NCBI GenBank assembly: GCA_031398915.1
Contig: JANNOG010000036.1
Coordinates: forward strand, 1 to 43,778
DNA length: 43,778 nucleotides
From: JANNOG01 sp031398915
GTDB taxonomy: Bacteria > Actinomycetota > Actinomycetes > Actinomycetales > JBBAYJ01
Direction: 5' to 3'
Below the pieces are notes generated by a model that was not told the origin of the DNA, did not search any database, and saw only the letters and a program-made list of their open reading frames with translations. The position numbers and the translations under genes are program-made. Shown piece after piece: positions 1-7,783 of this stretch (positions are counted from its first letter, which is position 1; each line of letters opens with the position of its first letter).

Positions 1-126
1 ACCACGAGTCTGTGCGTGACCACGAGTCTGTGCGTGACCACGAGTCTGTGCGTGACCACGAGTCTGTGCGTGACCACGAGTCTGTGCGTGACCACGAGTC
101 TGTGCGTGACCACGAGTCTTTGCGTG
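1..126. repeat. 18-bp tandem repeat, 7 copies, at the window edge
   Basis: Seven head-to-tail copies of the 18-bp unit accacgagtctgtgcgtg occupy bases 1-126. The seventh has one change (ctg to ctt). The array is cut by the window edge, so the true copy number may be higher. The unit is a multiple of three and reads in frame with the downstream CobC-like gene as the hexapeptide VRDHES. Every unit contains an in-frame GTG, so each copy offers a potential start codon. The array ends directly before the sequence RDHGDR of the conserved protein and may have grown by duplication of that stretch. Confidence 0.95.
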
Positions 127-1163
127 ACCACGGTGACCGGCAGGTCCCGCCCGGCGCGCTGGACCTGGCCGTCAACGTCTGGTCCGGCCCACCCCGGTGG
201 CTCACGGACGACCTGCACCAGGTCGATCTCACGCGCTATCCCGATGCCCGTCCGGCCCACGATCGGATCGCGGCGCAGCACCGGCGGGAACGCGACCAAT
301 GCCTGGTCCTCAACGGGGCGGCCGAGGGATTCTGGGCGCTGGCGTTCGGGCTGCGACCGCGCAGCGCGGTGTGCATCCACCCGTCGTTCACGTCGCCCGA
401 GGCGGCGCTACGAGCAGCCGGCTGTGACGTGTTACGGGTCGTCCGCCGCCCCGAGGACGACTTCGCCATGGACCCGGGTGCCGTGCCCGATGATGCCGAT
501 CTGGTCGTCCTGGGTCGCCCCGACAACCCCACCGGTCACCTGGCCCCGATCGACCTGGTCGAACGGTTGTGTCGACCCGGACGCACGGTGGTCGTCGACG
601 AGGCGTTCGCCGATTTCCTGCCCGACTCCACCGGCCTCAGTACTCGCACGGACCTACCGGGCCTGATCGTGCTCCGCAGCCTGACCAAGATCTGGGGGCT
701 GCCCGGGCTACGGGTTGGTTACGCCCTTGGTCCTGCGCCGCTGGTCGCGGCAATGCGTGCCGCGCTGCAGCCGTGGCCGGCCAACTCATTGGCGCTGCGC
801 GCCGTCGACCTGCTGCTGTCGCCTGCCGCCGAGGCTGAGCGCCGGGCCCGCAGCGACGCGGTCACCCAGGCCCGCGCCGTACTGATCGACGGACTGACAC
901 CGTTGCCGGACCTGTCGGTGTGGGCGTCCCCGGCCAACTACGTGCTCGTGCACCACCCGATGGTCCAGCTGCGCACGGCCCTACTGGCTCACGACATCGC
1001 GGTCCGCCGGTGCGACACGTTCCCGGGGTTGGACGCGCACTACGCCCGGGTCGCCGTCCACCCGGATCCGGCCGCGCGGGCACGGTTCGTCAGGATCGTC
1101 GCCGACGTGATCGCAGGTAGTCCGCCACCACGAACGAGCCCAGCCGGTCCGGGTCGGTACTGA
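12..1163 (+). CDS. cobC: CobC-like PLP-dependent aminotransferase (Rv2231c type), possibly 5'-partial
   Basis: Fold-type I, histidinol-phosphate-aminotransferase-like enzyme of the CobC/CobD group, which acts in assembly of the aminopropanol arm of cobalamin (family knowledge). Visible landmarks are GALDLAVNV near the N-terminus, LNGAAEGFWAL, the substrate-loop GRPDNPTG, VVVDEAFADF, and SLTKIWGLPGLRVGYA carrying the PLP-binding lysine. About 340 residues follow the repeats, close to the usual family length, so the enzyme core looks intact. The first 40 or so residues are VRDHES repeats. The start is undecidable because every repeat carries an in-frame GTG, the last offers TTG, and the array runs into the window edge. 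The 3' end overlaps the convergent VWA gene by 74 bp. No other cobalamin gene is in view, so the exact substrate is inferred from family only. Confidence 0.85.
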   Translation: MRDHESVRDHESVRDHESVRDHESVRDHESVRDHESLRDHGDRQVPPGALDLAVNVWSGPPRWLTDDLHQVDLTRYPDARPAHDRIAAQHRRERDQCLVLNGAAEGFWALAFGLRPRSAVCIHPSFTSPEAALRAAGCDVLRVVRRPEDDFAMDPGAVPDDADLVVLGRPDNPTGHLAPIDLVERLCRPGRTVVVDEAFADFLPDSTGLSTRTDLPGLIVLRSLTKIWGLPGLRVGYALGPAPLVAAMRAALQPWPANSLALRAVDLLLSPAAEAERRARSDAVTQARAVLIDGLTPLPDLSVWASPANYVLVHHPMVQLRTALLAHDIAVRRCDTFPGLDAHYARVAVHPDPAARARFVRIVADVIAGSPPPRTSPAGPGRY

Positions 1164-3138
1164 ACACCCGCCCGCCGTTGCGCCGGGCGAGGGCGTCGAC
1201 GAAGCGGACCAGCCCCGGGTCCTCACCGAGCATGAACACGTTCACCGTGACTCGCGACCGGGTCAGCAGGTCGACCTGCGCCACTGTCGCCTGGATCGTC
1301 TCGCGCAGCGGCGGCCAGTTGAACACCGCCTCGGTACCTCCGCCGGCCGACACCTCCAGGTGCGCCGTGGGCTCACCGTCGGTCACCACCAGCACGATCG
1401 GGGTCGCGTCGGGATGGCGCCCGACATGGATCCGAGCCAACGACAACGCGTGGGCCAGGTTGGTGCCCTGCACGAAGTCGGGTTCGATGGCGGCCAACTC
1501 GGCTGCCGTCAGGTGCTGGGCGTAGCGACCGAAACCGATGATCTGCAGTGCGTCCGTCGGGAATCGGGTGGCGATCAGGTGGGACAACGCCAGCGCGGTC
1601 TGTTTCATCGGCGCCCACCGCCCCTCCGCCACCATCGAGTACGACAGGTCGACGCACAACGCCACGACGGCCCTCGACCGGTTCTCCTGCTCGGCGATGG
1701 CGAAGTCGTCGACGCTGAGTCGCACGCCACGCCCACCCGTCCCCGATGAGCCCATCGCGGCCGTTCGCAGGACCGCGTTGGACACCGTGCGGACCACGTC
1801 GATGGGTTCGGCGTCGCCGAAACGCCACGGTCGGTGCGACCCGGTCGGCTCGGCGCCCACCCCGGTCCGAGGATCGTCGTGCTCGCCCCGGGTGTCGGTG
1901 GTCAATCGGTCGAACACCTTGGCCAATGCCGACTGGCCGAGCCTGCGCAGCGCCTTCGGCGTCAGGCTGAGCTCGTCATAGCCCGAGCGGTCCAGCCATC
2001 CCTGCTCGATGAGTTCGCGCTCCAGCTGCCGCAGCCGGGACACCTCGTCCGCGGCGGTGCGCCCCAGCGCCCGCTCGACGGTGTCGACGTCGATGTCGTC
2101 CAACGTCGCACCGGGATGCTCCTGACCCAACTGGTCGATCAGCGCGTCCAGGTCTCCCATCTCAGCCAGGGAGTTGGCGGCCTGCGAGTAGCCGAGCGGC
2201 TCCTCGCCCCGCATCCGGGCCGCCGACGACCAGTCCAGGTCCGGTCGCATGGCGCGCAGCGTGTCCGAGAGAGCACCCATCCGCGCCGCGAGTTCGGGGT
2301 CGCGACCCAGAGCCGCAGACATCAATCCGGACAGTTCTTCGCGCTGCCGGGGGGACAGCGAGGCCATCAGACGCTGAGCGGCGGCCGCCCGTCTGGCCAG
2401 CTCGTCCACCAGCGCGTCGACGTCTTCGGGAGGGGGGTCTCCGAACATCTCCCCGTGCTGGGCCATGAACTCCTCGAACGCCTGCGTGGTGTCCTCACCG
2501 CGGGCATGGGCGTCCAGCAGGTCCTGCAGGTCGGCCATCATCTGCTTGGTCGCCGCGGCGGCGGCGTCTGCCTGTGGTCCACCCTCGGCCATCTGCCGCA
2601 GGGTCTGCGCCATCCCGCCGAAACGCTGGTCGAGCACCTCACGTTGCAGCTCGTCGAGGATCTCCCGGTAGGTGGCGGCAGCCTCGGGGCTGGCCCACTG
2701 GTACTCGCTGAGTTCGGCCACCGCCTGGGCGGTCGAGCGAGGCAGAGTGTCGAGGGCCGCCTCGGCGAAGCGGGCCTCGTCCGAATCCGTGGCGGCCAGG
2801 GTCTCGCGTTCGGCGGCGAGGGCCTGGTCGAGCATCGCCCGAGCCCGGGTCACCGCCCCGTCCAGGCGGCCCTGGCGCGACAACTCGCGCCGCCGCCGCT
2901 GCGCCTGGGCCTGCAGATCCCGCAGACCACGTGTCGAGCCGTCGCCGTCGCGCATGAGTTGGCGGAGTGCGTCGGCGATGCCGTCGCCGTTCATCAGGCG
3001 CTCGCCCAGGGCGTCGACGGCCTGCCGGACGTCCATCGGCGGCGCCAGCGGGTCCGGCCCACCACGCCAGGCCCCGTACCGATAGGACCGGCCGGGCCGT
3101 GGGTCGTCTCCCTTACCCCCGCGCCGCCAGAAAGCCAT
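1090..3138 (-). CDS. VWA-domain protein, partner of the upstream AAA ATPase (Rv0959-like)
   Basis: 682-residue cytosolic protein. The N-terminal two thirds is charged and helical (many Arg, Glu, Ala and Gln) with no recognised catalytic motif. The C-terminal 200 residues form a von Willebrand A domain: CVDLSYSMVAEG gives the MIDAS motif DxSxS, QGTNLAHAL supplies the MIDAS threonine, and VVTDGEPTAH the downstream aspartate. No signal peptide is visible. It lies 7 bp downstream of the AAA-ATPase gene on the same strand. Size and order match the M. tuberculosis Rv0958/Rv0959 pair as I remember it. By analogy with chelatase I/D and RavA/ViaA systems, the ATPase and VWA protein probably form a remodelling complex acting on an unknown target. 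The 3' end is antiparallel to the last 74 bp of the CobC-like gene. Confidence 0.88.
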   Translation of the reverse strand: MAFWRRGGKGDDPRPGRSYRYGAWRGGPDPLAPPMDVRQAVDALGERLMNGDGIADALRQLMRDGDGSTRGLRDLQAQAQRRRRELSRQGRLDGAVTRARAMLDQALAAERETLAATDSDEARFAEAALDTLPRSTAQAVAELSEYQWASPEAAATYREILDELQREVLDQRFGGMAQTLRQMAEGGPQADAAAAATKQMMADLQDLLDAHARGEDTTQAFEEFMAQHGEMFGDPPPEDVDALVDELARRAAAAQRLMASLSPRQREELSGLMSAALGRDPELAARMGALSDTLRAMRPDLDWSSAARMRGEEPLGYSQAANSLAEMGDLDALIDQLGQEHPGATLDDIDVDTVERALGRTAADEVSRLRQLERELIEQGWLDRSGYDELSLTPKALRRLGQSALAKVFDRLTTDTRGEHDDPRTGVGAEPTGSHRPWRFGDAEPIDVVRTVSNAVLRTAAMGSSGTGGRGVRLSVDDFAIAEQENRSRAVVALCVDLSYSMVAEGRWAPMKQTALALSHLIATRFPTDALQIIGFGRYAQHLTAAELAAIEPDFVQGTNLAHALSLARIHVGRHPDATPIVLVVTDGEPTAHLEVSAGGGTEAVFNWPPLRETIQATVAQVDLLTRSRVTVNVFMLGEDPGLVRFVDALARRNGGRVFSTDPDRLGSFVVADYLRSRRRRS

Positions 3139-3145
3139 CGCTGGC

Positions 3146-4543
3146 CTACTCGGTACCGCGAGCGGAATAGCGCGAGCGCCGTGGTCCGGCGTCCTTGGCC
3201 AGTCGCCTGGTCAGGTGCAGTCCTTCCAAGGTGAACTCGACCGCTGAGGCGGCCTCGGCCGGGGTCGGATCCTCGAATCCCAGGCTGAGGCAGACGACAC
3301 CGAGCCCGTCGACCGGGCCGACACCGCGCAACAGGTCCGCCGCGGTGACGTCCTCACCCACCTCGATCACCGCGTCGTCGGCCACTGCGCTGAGGAATCC
3401 GGACAGGTCGACTCCACCCAGGCGCGCCCGGAAGGTCTCGGCGACCGACGTCCGCAGCAGGTGGGCCAACACCTCGAACTCGCGGCCCTCCTCGCCGGAT
3501 TCGAACTCGACCTTGCCGCGTAGCGTGGCCACCACCGCGTCGAGGTCGCCGACCCGTGCCACAGGTGAGGCCTCGGCCAAGATCGCTCCCCGGCGATCGG
3601 CTGCCGCCGAGACCGTCTCCAGGGCCGCGATGGCGAACCTGGCGGAGACACCCGACCGGGAATCGACCGCGGGGGAGTTGCGAACGTGGCGAGTCCACCG
3701 AGCCAGCACCTCGCTGAGGTGGGTGGGAACCTCGGCCCCGGTCTGGGCCTCCTGGGTCATCAGGTCGATCTCGATGTCGAGGTCGATGGGGTAGTGGGTG
3801 CGGATCTCGGCGCCGAAGCGGTCCTTCAGCGGTGTGATGATCCGCCCGCGGTTGGTGTAGTCCTCCGGGTTGGCACTGGCGACCAACAACACGTCCAACG
3901 GCAGTCGCAGCGCGTAGCCGCGGACCTGCAGGTCGCGTTCCTCCAGCACGTTGAGCAGCGACACCTGAATCCGTTCCGCCAGGTCGGGCAGCTCGTTGAT
4001 GGTGAAGATGCCACGGTTGGTCCGAGGCAGCAGCCCGAAGTGGATGGTCTCGGGGTCGCCCAGCGAACGGCCCTCGGCAACCTTCGTCGGGTCGACGTCA
4101 CCGATCAGGTCACCCACCGAGGTGTCCGGGGTCGCCAGCTTCTCGCTGTAGCGCTCGCTGCGGTGGCGCCAGGCGACACGGGTGTCGTCACCGGCGGCGT
4201 CGATGTGACGCCGGGTCGCGGGCAGCACCGGATCGAGCGGGTCCTCGAAGATCTCGGACGACTCGACGTGGGGGGACCACTCGTCCAACAGGCCGACCAA
4301 CGACCGCAGCAGTCGCGTCTTGCCCTGGCCACGCTCGCCGAGCAGGACGAGGTCGTGGCCGGCCAGGATGGCCCGCTCGAGTTCGGGCAGCACCGTCTCG
4401 TCGAATCCGACGACGCCGGCGAAGCGGGGGGTGTCGGCTCGCAGCGACGCGAGCAGGTTCTCGCGCAGTTCCGCCTTGACGCCGCGGGGCTGGTATCCGC
4501 TGGCACGCAGGGCGCCGAGCGTCGTGGGCAGGTCGGAGGGCAT
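3146..4543 (-). CDS. AAA+ ATPase, magnesium-chelatase/MoxR-like
   Basis: 465-residue AAA+ ATPase of the ChlI/MoxR clade. LVLLGERGQGKTRLLRSL is the Walker A loop. GIFTINELPDL occupies the Walker B position, with NEL in place of the usual DE, a variation also seen in chelatase-like ATPases. VASANPEDYTNRGRIITP and LKDRFGAEI are the sensor and arginine-finger region. An open frame continues upstream to 5017, but that part is low-complexity antisense of the ABC gene. The ATG at 4543 (MPSDLPTTLGALRASGY) begins the conserved sequence and has a GGGA about 9 nt upstream. It is first in a two-gene operon with the VWA protein. The 265-bp divergent gap to the ABC transporter (4544-4808) holds no ORF or strong motif that I can see. 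Confidence 0.88.
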   Translation of the reverse strand: MPSDLPTTLGALRASGYQPRGVKAELRENLLASLRADTPRFAGVVGFDETVLPELERAILAGHDLVLLGERGQGKTRLLRSLVGLLDEWSPHVESSEIFEDPLDPVLPATRRHIDAAGDDTRVAWRHRSERYSEKLATPDTSVGDLIGDVDPTKVAEGRSLGDPETIHFGLLPRTNRGIFTINELPDLAERIQVSLLNVLEERDLQVRGYALRLPLDVLLVASANPEDYTNRGRIITPLKDRFGAEIRTHYPIDLDIEIDLMTQEAQTGAEVPTHLSEVLARWTRHVRNSPAVDSRSGVSARFAIAALETVSAAADRRGAILAEASPVARVGDLDAVVATLRGKVEFESGEEGREFEVLAHLLRTSVAETFRARLGGVDLSGFLSAVADDAVIEVGEDVTAADLLRGVGPVDGLGVVCLSLGFEDPTPAEAASAVEFTLEGLHLTRRLAKDAGPRRSRYSARGTE

Positions 4544-4808
4544 CGCTGGCAATCCCGTCACCAGACGAGGGTAGGCATGCTCGTCGTGCGATCGAGCCTG
4601 GGTTCGCTCTCGGCGTCGAGGCATCGCCGGCGTCAGGGCTCGGCTCGGCGAGAGGCGAGTTGCCCCCGCCGGTCGTCCAGGTCGCGTCCGCTCTGAGGAA
4701 ACGCGTTGGCCCAGTGTCAGTGGTGAGGAGCAGAGTGGTCTCAGCCCTCGCGGGCTGCGCCTGATCGGTCGGTCGGGTGCGAATCGAAGAGGAGTTGTCG
4801 GGTCGGCT

Positions 4809-5822
4809 ATGGACATCGCGATGCGGGCCGAGGGTCTGGTCAAGAGGTACGGAAACGTCACAGCCCTGGACGGGCTGGATATCGAGGTCGAGCGCGGGAC
4901 CGTGATGGGCCTGCTGGGACCCAATGGTGCGGGCAAGACGACGACGGTGCGGGTGTTCACCACGTTGCTCCGGGCAGATTCGGGGACTGCCACCGTCGAC
5001 GGGCTGGACGTTCGCAAGAAGGATAAGGAGGTGCGGCGGCGGATCGGCGTCTCGGGCCAGTACGCCGCCGTCGACGAGAACCTGACCGGTTACGAGAACC
5101 TGTCGATGGTCGGGCGCCTCTATCACCTGGGGGGCGCCAAGGCGCGGGTGCGCGCTCGCGAACTGCTGGAGCGCTTCGACCTGGTCGACGCCGCGGATCG
5201 GCCGGTCAAGGGGTACTCCGGCGGTATGCGACGGCGCCTGGACCTGGCCGGCGCGCTGGTCGCCCAGCCGCCGATCCTCTTCTTGGACGAGCCGACGACC
5301 GGCCTGGACCCACGCAGTCGGCTGGGTATGTGGGACGTCATCTCGGACCTGGTCCGTGGCGGCACCACCCTGTTGCTGACGACTCAGTATCTGGAGGAGG
5401 CCGACCGCCTCGCGGACCGGATCGCCGTCGTCGACCACGGCAAAGTGATCTCGACCGGTACCTCGGACGAGCTCAAGGCGCAGTTGGGCGGCGAACGCCT
5501 CGAGGTGGTCGTGGCTTCGGCTGCCGACCTGCCGCGGGCCACTGAGGTGCTGCAGCGGGTGGCTGTTGGGAATGTGGACTCCGACCAGCACAACCGTCAG
5601 GTCACCGTGCCGGTGTCAGGCGGCGTCAAAGTCCTCACCGAGGGATTGCGGCTGCTCGACGAGGAGGGCATCGAGGTGCTCGACGCCGGGATCCGACGCC
5701 CGACCCTGGACGACGTGTTCTTGTCGCTGACGGGCCGGGCGCAGGCGGACGAGTCCGATGTCGAAACGACGAAGACCGACAAGAAGTCGAAGGCCGACAA
5801 GAAGTCGAAGGAGCGCTCATGA
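4809..5822 (+). CDS. ABC transporter ATP-binding protein, DrrA family
   Basis: 337-residue ATPase of the daunorubicin-resistance (DrrA/CcmA-like) family, which powers export with a paired ABC-2 permease. LLGPNGAGKTTTVRVF is Walker A (residues about 36-51), YSGGMRRRLDLAGAL the signature motif, ILFLDEPTTGLDP Walker B with D-loop, and LLLTTQYLEEADRLADRI the H-loop area, where the switch position is Gln (TTQ) as is usual in this family. The C-terminal extension typical of DrrA is present and ends in a lysine-rich tail made by an 18-bp duplication (5775-5810). The stop overlaps the permease start in ATGA, so the two are translationally coupled. Start: ATG 4809 has AGGAG only at 14 nt; ATG 4821 is an alternative. 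The substrate cannot be read from the sequence. Confidence 0.93.
   Translation: MDIAMRAEGLVKRYGNVTALDGLDIEVERGTVMGLLGPNGAGKTTTVRVFTTLLRADSGTATVDGLDVRKKDKEVRRRIGVSGQYAAVDENLTGYENLSMVGRLYHLGGAKARVRARELLERFDLVDAADRPVKGYSGGMRRRLDLAGALVAQPPILFLDEPTTGLDPRSRLGMWDVISDLVRGGTTLLLTTQYLEEADRLADRIAVVDHGKVISTGTSDELKAQLGGERLEVVVASAADLPRATEVLQRVAVGNVDSDQHNRQVTVPVSGGVKVLTEGLRLLDEEGIEVLDAGIRRPTLDDVFLSLTGRAQADESDVETTKTDKKSKADKKSKERS
5775..5810 (+). repeat. 18-bp direct repeat x2 in the ABC ATPase tail
   Basis: Two adjacent 18-bp copies, accgacaagaagtcgaag and gccgacaagaagtcgaag, differ at one base and are in frame. They encode the duplicated lysine-rich tail DKKSK-ADKKSK of the ABC ATPase. This is one of several in-frame tandem duplications at protein C-termini in this window. 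Confidence 0.9.
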
Positions 5823-6631
5823 GCGGCGTCATCGAAGCACTGGGAGACGGCGCAGTCGTGGCCCAGCGGAACATCATCAAGATCAAGCGGGTGCCGGACC
5901 TCCTGGTGGGGGTCACCCTGTCGCCCATCATGTTCGTGCTGCTGTTCGCCTACGTCTTCGGCGGCTCGATCGAGATCCCAGGAATGGACTACACCGAGTT
6001 CCTGCTGCCCGGCATCTTCGCCCAGACCGTCATCTTCGGGGCATCCATCACGGGCGCGAGCATGGCGCAGGACCTCAAGAGCGGCATCATCGACCGGTTC
6101 CGGTCGCTGCCGATGTCTGCGTCTGCGGTGTTGGTCGGCCGGACCAGTGCCGACGTGGTGACCAACGTGATCCAGATCGTCGTGATGTCACTCACCGGGC
6201 TGATCGTTGGGTGGCGGATCAATTCCAGCCCGTTGGAGGGTCTGGCGGGTTTCCTGGTACTGCTCCTCTTCGCCTACGCGCTGTCGTGGGTGATGGCCTA
6301 CGTCGGGATGTTGGTGCGTTCGCCTGAGGTGTTCAACAACGCCGTCTTCATCCTGATCTTCCCGCTGACATTCATCGCGAACACCTTCGTGACGTCTGAC
6401 AGCCTCCCCGCGCCGCTCAAGGTGTTCGCCGAGTGGAACCCGGTATCGGCGCTCACCCAGGCCGCACGCGAACTGTTCGGCAACGTCCCGCCGGTCGGCC
6501 CCAACTTTCCGGAGCCCACCGCCTGGCCGTTGCAGAACCCGCTCGTCTACCTCTTCATCTGGGTCGCTCTGCTGCTCGTGGTCTTCGTGCCGCTGACCAT
6601 TCGTCAGTACCAAAGGGCCGTCAGCCGCTGA
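5819..6631 (+). CDS. ABC-2 type exporter permease, DrrB family
   Basis: 270-residue membrane protein forming the transmembrane half of the exporter with the coupled upstream ATPase. About six hydrophobic segments are visible, including LLVGVTLSPIMFVLLFAYVF near the N-terminus, the FLLPGIFAQTVIF segment, a central ISLTGLIV-type helix, AYALSWVMAYVGML, FILIFPLTFIANTFV and a final YLFIWVALLLVVFVPL. The stretch SLPAPLKVFAEWNPVSALTQ is the conserved ABC-2 permease loop (LPxPLxxxAxxNPvs). Length is typical of DrrB. The gene ends 65 bp before the convergent greA stop, and a hairpin lies between them. Confidence 0.92.
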   Translation: MSGVIEALGDGAVVAQRNIIKIKRVPDLLVGVTLSPIMFVLLFAYVFGGSIEIPGMDYTEFLLPGIFAQTVIFGASITGASMAQDLKSGIIDRFRSLPMSASAVLVGRTSADVVTNVIQIVVMSLTGLIVGWRINSSPLEGLAGFLVLLLFAYALSWVMAYVGMLVRSPEVFNNAVFILIFPLTFIANTFVTSDSLPAPLKVFAEWNPVSALTQAARELFGNVPPVGPNFPEPTAWPLQNPLVYLFIWVALLLVVFVPLTIRQYQRAVSR

Positions 6632-6642
6632 TCGGCTGACAG

Positions 6643-6683
6643 CCTCCGGGCCCCGACCGACGGTCAATGGTCGGGGCCGGAGG
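6643..6683. terminator. Bidirectional hairpin terminator between drrB-like gene and greA
   Basis: Inverted repeat: left arm cctccgggccccgacc at 6643-6658, right arm ggtcggggccggagg at 6669-6683, with a 10-nt loop. The stem is about 15 bp with one bulged base. It lies between the convergent stops of the permease (6631) and greA (6697), so it can serve both strands. There is no T-tract, as is common in GC-rich actinobacteria. Confidence 0.75.
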
Positions 6684-6696
6684 CGGATGGCTGATG

Positions 6697-7182
6697 TCAG
6701 CCTGCGTAGACCTCGGCCGAGTTGATGACGACGGTGATCTCGCGCCCGTTGGGGGTGGTGTACGACACCGAATCACCCACCTTGCGTCCCACGATGGCCT
6801 CACCCAGGGGCGACTTCTCGCTGAACACGTCCAGATCGGACCCGGTGGCGATCTCGCGGCTGCCCAGCAGGAAGGTCTCCTCCGCCCCCGCGATCACGGC
6901 GACGACCAGCATGCCCGGTTGCACGGTGCCGTCATCGACCGCACCGCCCACCTGGGCGTTTTCCAGCATCGAGGTCAGTTGACGGATCCGGGCCTCCATC
7001 TTGCCCTGTTCCTCTTTGGCGGCGTGGTATCCACCGTTCTCCTTGAGGTCGCCCTCTTCTCGTGCCGCCTCGATCTTCTTGGCGATCTCGATCCGGCCGG
7101 GGCCCGCCATATGTTCCAGCTCGTTGGTGAGCCGGTCGTAGGCCTCCTGGGTCAACCAGGAGACGTTCGCAGTGTCCGTCAC
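6697..7182 (-). CDS. greA: Transcription elongation factor GreA
   Basis: 161-residue transcript-cleavage factor that rescues backtracked RNA polymerase by inserting its coiled coil into the secondary channel. The N-terminal coiled coil carries EEGDLKENGGYHAAKEEQGK, with the acidic tip residues (Asp and Glu of GDLKEN) that organise the catalytic magnesium. The C-terminal FKBP-like domain ends SPLGEAIVGRKVGDSVSYTTP...GREITVVI, as in the family. Start: GTG at 7182 has the strongest Shine-Dalgarno in the window, AAGGAGG six nt upstream. An open frame runs further upstream but is not GreA-like. Gene order greA - DUF4307 - mca matches M. tuberculosis Rv1080c-Rv1082 from memory. Confidence 0.97.
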   Translation of the reverse strand: MTDTANVSWLTQEAYDRLTNELEHMAGPGRIEIAKKIEAAREEGDLKENGGYHAAKEEQGKMEARIRQLTSMLENAQVGGAVDDGTVQPGMLVVAVIAGAEETFLLGSREIATGSDLDVFSEKSPLGEAIVGRKVGDSVSYTTPNGREITVVINSAEVYAG

Positions 7183-7265
7183 GATCGGCCTCCTTCGTCC
7201 TCTTGTTGGGGTCACGCGTTGCCGTCGACAGCCGATCCGACGCCATGTGCGTGATGGGTAGTCGA

Positions 7266-7712
7266 TCAGGGTAGCTGCTCGGGCAACAGAACGCAGATTC
7301 CGACAGACGCGCCCACCGCCGGACGCAGCGTTCTGATCACCACGGTCTCGCGGGCCGCGCCCGCCACCACGGGTCCGACGTCCACCTCGACCCGACCGAC
7401 ATCGGCCAACTCGGCGTCGACTGCCCGCACGACGCACCGCAGGGTCGTGCCGGTGTCGGCGAACACCTCGAACGTCGCCTCCGCCGTGTCGTCGTCGATG
7501 CTGCGGAAGGACACGTCTCGCCACCTGGCGTCCCGGTCGGAGAACTCGACCGACACCCAGACGAAGCAGACGGCCACCAGCAGCGCGACTGCGGCCAGGA
7601 CGACGATCCGCGCCCGGCTCGGCTTCGCGCCCCGCGTCGGTCCGTACCGAGCCGCCACGTCGTCGCTCGGTGTCGCCCGCTGGTCGGTCGTGGCTGCCGT
7701 GATGGGTTCCAC
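7266..7712 (-). CDS. DUF4307 membrane protein
   Basis: About 148 residues: a short N-terminal cytoplasmic part containing AARYGPTRG, one membrane helix (IVVLAAVALLVAVCFVWVSV, about residues 36-55), and an extracytoplasmic domain of about 90 residues predicted as beta strands. This architecture and the position between greA and mca fit DUF4307 (Rv1081c-like). Function is unknown. The start chosen is GTG at 7712, which gives a normal family length and has CATGCT six nt upstream, a weak match to the leaderless -10 pattern seen elsewhere here. A TTG at 7775 is the only longer option and would overlap the divergent mca promoter. Confidence 0.75.
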   Translation of the reverse strand: MEPITAATTDQRATPSDDVAARYGPTRGAKPSRARIVVLAAVALLVAVCFVWVSVEFSDRDARWRDVSFRSIDDDTAEATFEVFADTGTTLRCVVRAVDAELADVGRVEVDVGPVVAGAARETVVIRTLRPAVGASVGICVLLPEQLP

Positions 7713-7770
7713 CGCATCAGCATGAGCCCGCCGTCTCGTGACCGCGGTGTCGGCTGTCGGTGTGGCGGGA

Positions 7771-7776
7771 CACAAT
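7771..7776 (+). promoter_or_regulatory. Possible -10 element of mca (leaderless)
   Basis: CACAAT seven nt before the GTG at 7784. The same hexamer at the same distance precedes rpiB (17077-17082). If used, transcription would begin at the start codon itself, and the ATG at 7775 would lie inside the promoter. No convincing -35 is seen. Confidence 0.35.
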
Positions 7777-7783
7777 GAGGTCC

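Noticed and set aside
1..126. CRISPR-like array at the window start
   Set aside because: Units are directly adjacent with no spacers, 18 bp long and in frame with a gene; it is a simple tandem repeat.
1834..3234. 466-codon plus-strand frame opposite the VWA gene
   Set aside because: Antisense shadow; the minus strand has the MIDAS motif and operon context.
1..4543. Cobaltochelatase role for the AAA/VWA pair because a CobC-like gene is adjacent
   Set aside because: The genes are convergent, not an operon, and pairs of this size occur in mycobacteria away from cobalamin genes, so adjacency is weak evidence.
4544..5017. N-terminal extension of the AAA ATPase
   Set aside because: Ser/Pro/Arg-rich antisense of the ABC transporter gene; the conserved protein begins at ATG 4543.
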